From: Paragorgia papillata
Taxonomy: Eukaryota; Cnidaria; Anthozoa; Scleralcyonacea; Coralliidae
NCBI GenBank assembly: GCA_035771165.1
Contig: JAWNZC010000470.1
Coordinates: forward strand, 2,745,501-2,809,500
DNA length: 64,000 bases
Reading direction: 5' to 3'
The notes beneath the pieces were generated by a model that worked only from the letters and a program-made list of their open reading frames with translations, was not told the DNA's origin and ran no database searches. Within the stretch, counting starts at the first letter, position 1, and every line of letters begins with the position of its first letter. Positions 58,049-64,000 of the stretch are shown in pieces. The translations under genes were made by a program, and so were the position numbers.

Positions 58049-59156
58049 TTGGTTTTGCATATACTGTATTTTAATTTAAGGCTTTTACCACAAGGATCTT
58101 GCCTGGCAAGAAAAATACATTAAATTCTGGAATCCGTATAGTGAGAAAAAAAGAAAACATTTTCCTAGTTGCCCAAATTATGTTTTTATAGGAACACTTC
58201 TGAAAGTTTCAAAGAGCTCGAAATGGCTCAGTGAAAACATCGCCTGTCATAAGCTTACAAACCTTACACTGACATTTTCCATTCACCCAAATTTTCAATC
58301 GTGTTGTAAAATTAATAGAAACACCAAAAATGCATTTTAATCACCTTTAGCAAACTAACAGGACCATATATATGCATGACTAGACGGGCTAGTTCGGTAC
58401 CGTAAGTGTTACCAAGCTGATTTCATATGTCACAAAAATCATATTAATACAACTCTTTGAAAAATGCAAAATGACAACGTAAGACAACAAAATTAACTTC
58501 GTTTTACTATAGTATAACACACAGAGTATCTAGCTAATTATTTTTTGCAGTCAAAGAAAGCTGTGAACGGCCCCTAAATCTGACTACGAATATACAGATA
58601 TACAAAGGGTAATAATAGGAAACATTTCGGTCGTATAAGACATACGGCATTAACTATATATAATATATATATTCAATTAAAACTAGGACAGTTGTTTTTT
58701 TCATATTAACATGCAAGCCCTTAATGGAAATAAGTGTCCCTCGCACAAACACCATGCAACTGTATGTACACTCTTTGATTCAACATCATCGAAACCTAAA
58801 ATGAATTTTCGATTGATTCACAGTATTTTCAAAGTGATTTTGACAAGAATCTATTTTAAGACTATCTTATTTAGCTAATCCATAAGGACAAAAATCAGAT
58901 GCATCCAATGTACGTAAAAAACATGATTTGATGGTGGAAAGAATATAAGCAAGGTCAAGAAAAGACAATTTATTCAAACATCTAAGCCACGCAAAAACGA
59001 ATCGTTTAATCATGCAGAAAGCAAAGTCAAACACGGAAAGCAGACTTAACAAATTTTTCTTTCAAACACGACTTTTACAATTTGAAAGCGAAGCTTTGTT
59101 AAGTTATGTTATCAGTTGAGTATATATGAAATATTTTTACCCATGCTCAGGACGCG
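58049..59156. other. Stretch without recognised feature
   Basis: AT-rich; no exon 1 of gene 2 and no nameable repeat. Confidence 0.5.
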
Positions 59157-59160
59157 TTAA

Positions 59161-59584
59161 AGGTCTGGCCAAACGCTTTCAACATCGCATTCAACATCAT
59201 TGAACATTGTTGAACGATGTTGAATAATGTTGAAAGCACGAGTGGCCAAATGAATTCAACATCGTTCAACATTCATGAATGACAATTAATTGAACGCGAG
59301 CTACCACAAAAGCTGGAATCGACAATATCCCGCATGGCGCATGTCTCTGTTCAACAAAGTTGAATGAAATGTGGCCAAATGCGTTCAACACCTTTCAACA
59401 TTTTGAGAACAATAGAAATGTTGAACGCGTGTTGAAAGAAAATTTGAACATGTTCAAATTTCGTTCAACATCATTCAACACCATTCAACAACGTTCAACA
59501 TCATTCAACAGGCGTGGCCAAACGCTTTCAACATGTTGAATTCAACAATGTTGAATGAAATGTTGAAAGCGTTTGGCCAGGCCT
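59161..59584. mobile_element. MITE with TTAA target site, dense TTCAACA motifs
   Basis: AGGTCTGGCCAAACGC and GCGTTTGGCCAGGCCT are inverted ends flanked by exact TTAA (59157-59160, 59585-59588), the piggyBac/Kolobok target. The interior carries dozens of TTCAAC/GTTGAA hexamers on both strands. Confidence 0.9.
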
Positions 59585-59587
59585 TTA

Positions 59588-59737
59588 AGCTGAATTTCCA
59601 CTAAGCGTAAAATGTCGCGCGCTCGACTTTTCTATTGTACAAATTGAATAGTGTTCTACTTTGTCCCACATGAAGACCCACAAGACAAAAGAAAATAGTC
59701 GCGCGCGCGATATTTTACGCCTAGTGGAAATCCAGCT
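59588..59737. mobile_element. 150-bp MITE with TTA duplication, abutting the previous one
   Basis: AGCTGAATTTCCACTAAGCG and CTAGTGGAAATCCAGCT are inverted ends; TTA lies on each side (59585-59587, 59738-59740), as for Harbinger. The left TTA is part of the neighbour's TTAA. Confidence 0.85.
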
Positions 59738-59740
59738 TTA

Positions 59741-60185
59741 GTACATTTATCATGCTGCGCAATCGAAATGCCGAACTGTACATAGCGTATAATTATGTAT
59801 AATGTGAATTATATATACGTATTACAAATAACATAGAAATATCATAGAAAATAATTATTTTCCGTGCTTCCAGTTGTTGAAACACGAGGAAAAGTTTGAG
59901 AAAACGAGAAAAAGCGGAGAGTATATACACGAGTGCATGGAGCCGGAAAGACGAGTGTTTCCACAATCATTTGATATCAAGTTCCCCATGTGTGGGTTTG
60001 TTTCCATCGCACTCAATTTCGTTTTTACAAAATAAAACATTCAGTTGGATAGTGATCAAGCAGCTTTAGTTTGCGTTTTCGAACAAGAATTAATATTTAA
60101 AATTTTTAAATGTAATTGTGGAGTAGTGAGGGGTCGTATGTGTTGATGAAAAAATATATATAACTGAGTATATGAAAAAAATATG
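59741..60185. other. Stretch without recognised feature
   Basis: A short minus-strand frame (59855-60040) encodes no recognisable domain. Confidence 0.45.
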
Positions 60186-60596
60186 TAACAATTTCGATCC
60201 TTTTACCAACGGTAAAACGGGCTAGCCCGCTGGCTATAACCGCGGGCGCTGACTCGTGTCACGAAATTCTTTCCTCGGCCGCAAAAGGAGAATTAACGTT
60301 GAGATTTGTTTACATCTAAGCTAAACCAATTCTTCTTTGTAAATTTAGTTTATGCGAGTTTTGAAACCACAGTAAGGGGCTGTTCACATGAGCCGGGCTG
60401 ACTCGTGTCACGAAATTCTTTTCTCGGCCACAAAAGGAGATTTTAATCAACGTTAGGTTTCGTTTACATCTAAACTAAACCAATTCTTCTTTGTAAATTT
60501 AGTTTATGCGAGTTTTAAAACCACAGTAAGATCCTAATCAATCGCGTGAGCCAAGTTAACTGGGCTAGCCCGGCTCATGTAATCAGCCTCTTAAGT
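60186..60596. mobile_element. MITE (60374-60596) plus partial tandem copy
   Basis: AGGGGCTGTTCACATGAGCC and GGCTCATGTAATCAGCCTCT are imperfect inverted ends. GCTGACTCGTGTCACGAAAT to AAACCACAGTAAG is duplicated at 60250-60375 and 60403-60531. Confidence 0.75.
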
Positions 60597-60745
60597 GGAA
60601 AAGAGAAAAAAGAAAAGAGGCGAAACTTAAGTGGTTTATCTGAGGTCTTATATATTTATAACTTTGGTTGTTAAGGTACCAATAATAGGGAACCATGCAA
60701 TCCGTACCATATTAGTAAATTATTTACTCAGAAAAGGTTTCTGAG

Positions 60746-60818
60746 CCTCAAACAGGGCTAGAACCTGCAACCTTCTAATGACAGGTTAGACGCTCTACAA
60801 CCATTGGACCACTGAGGC
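60746..60818 (-). pseudogene. tRNA-like sequence (tRNA-Asp-like, probably SINE-derived)
   Basis: The minus strand folds with acceptor GCCTCAG/TTGAGGC, an anticodon arm TCTAA-loop-TTAGA containing CTGTCA, and a T arm GCAGG-TTCTAGC-CCTGT. The T loop should be TTCGANN, the anticodon loop lacks the invariant U33 in the best pairing, and the acceptor stem extends 3-4 bp beyond a normal tRNA. So it is a decayed tRNA-derived element rather than a working gene. Confidence 0.6.
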
Positions 60819-60923
60819 TCAGATGGAGAGCCATAGTCATATGTGCACCTAAGTGGCAGCGTTTGCATATGAGATGTAATAATAATAATAATAATAATAA
60901 CAACAATAATAATAGTAACTAGA

Positions 60924-61093
60924 ATGTGGAATAAAAAGACGGTAGTGGTACCAATTATAATAGGTGCATTAGGCTCAGTACCAAAGGATCTACAGTCCTA
61001 TCTCAAGCGTCTAAATATTACACATGATTTGAACATCCTACAACATTCGGTGCTACTAGGCACAGCCAACATTCTCCGAAAGGTACTGTCGAT
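60924..61093 (+). pseudogene. LINE C-terminal scrap ending LGTANILRKVLSI
   Basis: The frame WNKKTVVVPIIIGALGSVPK ... HSVLLGTANILRKVLSI matches a GALG / LLGTA-ILRKVL motif I recall from the C-terminus of invertebrate LINE proteins. Preceded by (AAT)n at 60877-60912 and interrupted by the hAT element at 61094. Confidence 0.55.
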
Positions 61094-61576
61094 CAGGGGC
61101 GTTGGAAGCGGGGGGGAGGGGGCTTGCTCCCGCCCCACTTTTCTTGGGGGGGGGCAGAATATGTTTGCCCCCCCCCTTTTTAACAAGGCCAGTAATAAAC
61201 AAGGCCAGTAATAAAGTTATGATTAACAAAATCAACAAGAAAACAATTTTTATACATACCATATATTTTATACATTTAATTCTGTTTCTAAATGTGGCCT
61301 CTTGTAAGCCTGACCCAACACAATACACTAACCCTAGCTAACCCACGACTTTGAATAAAGACATAATAAAGAAATATTCAATGTCCGGAAAAATGTTGTC
61401 TTTGAGTATTTTATGGCGTTTTTGGACCTTTAGAATTCTGTAAATCCTTGTCCTAAAATGCAGGAAATGGTATTTCAGAGACTCTAGATTTCAAAATTTC
61501 CCGGGGGAGCATGCCCCCGGACCCCCTAAAAAATTGCCCCCCCCCCCACACTTTTAGTGTCGCTCCGACGCCCCTG
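61094..61576. mobile_element. Non-autonomous hAT-type transposon, 483 bp, TSD CTGTCGAT
   Basis: CAGGGGCGTTGGAAGC and GCTCCGACGCCCCTG are the ends; the exact 8-bp CTGTCGAT stands at 61086-61093 and 61577-61584. Subterminal GCATGCCCCCGGACCCCC hairpin as in the 11895 element. Contains a small direct duplication (AACAAGGCCAGTAATAAA). Confidence 0.93.
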
Positions 61577-61594
61577 CTGTCGATGAGTTGAACG

Positions 61595-62213
61595 TCAGAA
61601 GTACTCACTGGCTTCATTGATACGGTCAGTTAAATGAATTAAACCTTCTGTCATGACCGATCTGAGGACGGCAGTGTTATTCCATTCAGAATTAAGACTC
61701 AGGGTGGTCTCGTCTGCAAATATGTCGATATTGGAATTTGGAATAGCATATGAAGGTCGTTGATAAACAATATGAAGAGAAGTGGTGATAGCACCGAACC
61801 TTGAGGGACCCCGATAAAGGTTGTGTTGATGAATTTTGGCCATCAATACAAGTAAACTGAAGACCTGCAAGGATTGTGTCATCAAAACCATAAATCTTGA
61901 GTTGATCGAGAAGGATCTTGTGGTCAAAGGCCTTTTTAAAATCTACGAATATTAATCCATTTACGTTGTTGCTGTCTAATAAGTTATTCAGCAAACGATC
62001 AATAATGTTGATTAATGCGGTTTCTGTTGAGTAGTATTTCCTAAAACCTGATTGTTGGTTGAAGATTAGGTGATTGAGATAATAAAAAAGGAAGTTATAG
62101 ATGTGTCGTTCAAATAGTTTTGAAATAATTGAGAGGATGGAAATGGGCCGGTAGTTATTTTTATCTGACGTTTCATTACCTTTATGTAAAGAATCACTTT
62201 GGCAATTTTCCAT
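61595..62213 (-). pseudogene. Non-LTR retrotransposon reverse transcriptase remnant
   Basis: NNYRPISILSIISKLFERHI, QQSGFRKYYSTETALINIID and GLIFVDFKKAFD are RT motifs 1-3 of a LINE. After a frameshift, IDIFADETTLSLN is a mutated YADD box (FADE), so it is catalytically dead. Confidence 0.9.
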
Positions 62214-62734
62214 TTGGACGGAAACGTTTTTGACAGCTTTGACAATAAGTTGATATTGCGGGGATTGCAGATTTTAAAAGTTATATTATATAGTCAAAGT
62301 GATGTACAACATGTAGTGCATGTGGTATACGTTTGCGAGCTTCGTGCATGTTATAATGTAACTGCCAGACCGCGTTTGGTGGACGCTCGTCAGGCTCAAT
62401 TACTCAGACCCAGATTTCTGAACCCGAAACGTCCATATAACATATTATTATTCAAAATGTTGGGACAAATCGGGGAAAAAAAGAAAACAAGTATAGATAG
62501 AGAAGAGAATCCAGTATTCATTATTTCTATATGCATGCGAGCTTTAATAGAAGGATCGCTTCACTAGCTATATAATTGAAAAAACTAATTGTTATACATT
62601 GTTATATATATATATATACCAGAGTACCAGACAATCGCAGAATAAACAAATCTATAACTTATATATACGCATATACGTAATCTCATTATATTCTCATGCA
62701 CGCACTTTCAAACGTATATTTGATTTCAAACGCT
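62214..62734. other. Stretch without recognised feature
   Basis: CAACATGTAGTGCATGTGG and a short (TA)n at about 62605-62620; otherwise nothing. Confidence 0.4.
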
Positions 62735-63850
62735 GCATCTAATAAAAATAGGCACGCCCAGGCGTGCATGTATCTACTGCGTTTAATGCATATAGCTACT
62801 ATGCTAAAAACAATGATGCAACTGTGTACTTGTAACAACCTTGTATTCATAGCTGAACAAGATTCTTGATAAAACTGATGGAATTGTATCTAGTTGTAAC
62901 AACCTTGTATTCAGATCTAGAGCTGAACAAGATTGTTGACAAAATTGTCTACTGTATGCTCACAGGCCATGCTGTGTTTTAACTTTGATAAAGAACTCAG
63001 TCAACTCAGACTCTCAGAGTAAAGCCAGCAAGGCACAGAAGGCTAAGTGCTAACAACTCTACTCATATCTGGCATGAGTTCCAAGCCCAGACAGGTGCAT
63101 GGTCACCCATTCAAATATTAACTCAATCCAAATGGGCTTTACTCCGGTTCTCAGTGGTTAATAGCTTGACAGTTAAAGCTATGGTACTAAAAGCTATAGT
63201 CATAAAGTATGGTAGTAAAGCTTTAAGTAGGTCAATCAAATTAACATAACTATATAACAACTCACAAAATTTGACTTAATTGACTAATTTAAGACAGTAT
63301 TTAAATATTTTCGTTACAACAATTTGTCAAACAATAATGCAATCTAGTTAAAAGGTAAAGAAAATCGCTTGAGATAACAAGCATCTCGAGTATTATGCTG
63401 TAAAATTTAATAGTGAATGAAAAAGATGTCCAGCAAATTATGTCATCAAAATTATAAGAGCAACCATACATTAATTGTTCTTCAAGACATATGCATACAT
63501 GCAGAAAAAGGTACAATAAATGTTTGCACATTCATAACACAGATTTTGCATGACATTGACAACTGCAGCATACAATTTTACTCCATATAGACTTGCCAGT
63601 TACTGACATTTGACTATTTGTCATCTACATCTACATCGACAATATGTTATTTAATAGCATATTTCGCTCGTGGACTACCATAGGTTTTGGGCATTGTTGC
63701 TTGACCGTGAAGCTAACTTTGTTTTCTTAGAAGGTCATCCATTTCTATTCGACAACGCACAGTCTTGTCAGTTTACGAAGCCCGACCAGACATGTTGGCC
63801 ATATAGCAATGTATCTACTCGCGCATGCGCAGTAGATACAAAAAGGCATT
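62735..63850 (-). repeat. Long dispersed repeat copy 2 with 5S-like SINE segment
   Basis: Minus-strand copy of the repeat in gene 1 intron 6 (33003-35170), without that copy's two insertions. Contains the 5S-like GGTCACCCATTC complement at about 63098, and GCGCATGCGCAG near 63822. Confidence 0.85.
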
Positions 63851-63883
63851 AACGTGCGTGCAGACTCGTATATTACATGTCAG

Positions 63884-64000
63884 GGGCGCAACTAAGGGGG
63901 GGGGTCGGGGGGGTCGCGACCCCTGCCCTTTTTAACCCCTGCCATTTTTGTGAGACCTCTAATACTAGGTTAGACATTAGATAAACAGATAATTAATCGT
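63884..64000 (+). mobile_element. Left end of a hAT-like element, cut by window edge
   Basis: CAGGGGCGCAACTAAGGGGG resembles the CAGGGGCG termini of the 61094 element and starts after TTACATGT. The right end and duplication lie outside. Confidence 0.55.

Noticed and set aside
59855..60040. 61-codon minus-strand ORF
   Set aside because: No recognisable domain, no splice or repeat context supporting coding.
60746..60818. Functional tRNA-Asp gene
   Set aside because: Non-canonical T loop, no U33 in the paired form, extended acceptor stem.
56481..64000. Candidate first exon of EAAT gene 2
   Set aside because: No minus-strand frame contains the PGE-I-R-LK-I-LP signature or ends DLIR before a donor.

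Overview
This is AT-rich, intron-rich animal DNA. The only host genes I can support are two members of the SLC1 family (excitatory amino acid transporters, EAAT). They lie tail to tail and together occupy the right two thirds of the window. Everything else is repeat: satellites, hAT-type and foldback MITEs, Penelope-like retroelement pieces with hammerhead ribozyme folds, decayed LINEs and long microsatellites. The gene structure and the repeat types point to an early-branching metazoan, most likely a cnidarian. That assignment is an inference from general character, not from a database match.

Layout. 1-24.2 kb holds no host gene. In order it carries a 3.5-kb inverted-repeat element, a 190-bp satellite array (about 5.23-10.12 kb), hAT MITEs with exact 8-bp target duplications, TA-flanked foldback elements, a tandem duplication split by a foldback insertion, a hammerhead ribozyme in a palindromic repeat, and a LINE remnant. 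24.2-35.6 kb is EAAT gene 1 (+ strand): seven exons that splice in frame to 529 residues. Its introns hold a Penelope GIY-YIG remnant followed by a hammerhead fold, a kilobase-scale dispersed repeat, and pyrimidine microsatellites. 35.6-41.0 kb is the intergenic gap, with MITEs and a second Penelope scrap. 41.0 kb to the right edge is EAAT gene 2 (- strand). Exons 2-7 are present and the first coding exon is not in the window, so it must lie beyond 64.0 kb or be lost. Its introns hold a foldback element with 21-bp tandem repeats, LINE tails and a 1.3-kb GAGAAT-type satellite just upstream of exon 3.

The two transporters share all five intron positions and phases that can be compared directly, and several exon lengths (43, 234 and 135 nt), so they arose by inverted duplication of one gene. 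Both keep the residues expected for acidic amino acid binding and for proton coupling. They differ in the cytoplasmic tail, but each ends in a possible class I PDZ ligand (TYL and TCF).

No prokaryotic operon, CRISPR array or complete autonomous transposon was found. The less ordinary material is the set of self-cleaving ribozyme folds, the higher-order 190-bp satellite, the foldback element whose arms are made of 21-bp repeats, and the intronic satellite that is open in the same reading frame as the exon after it.
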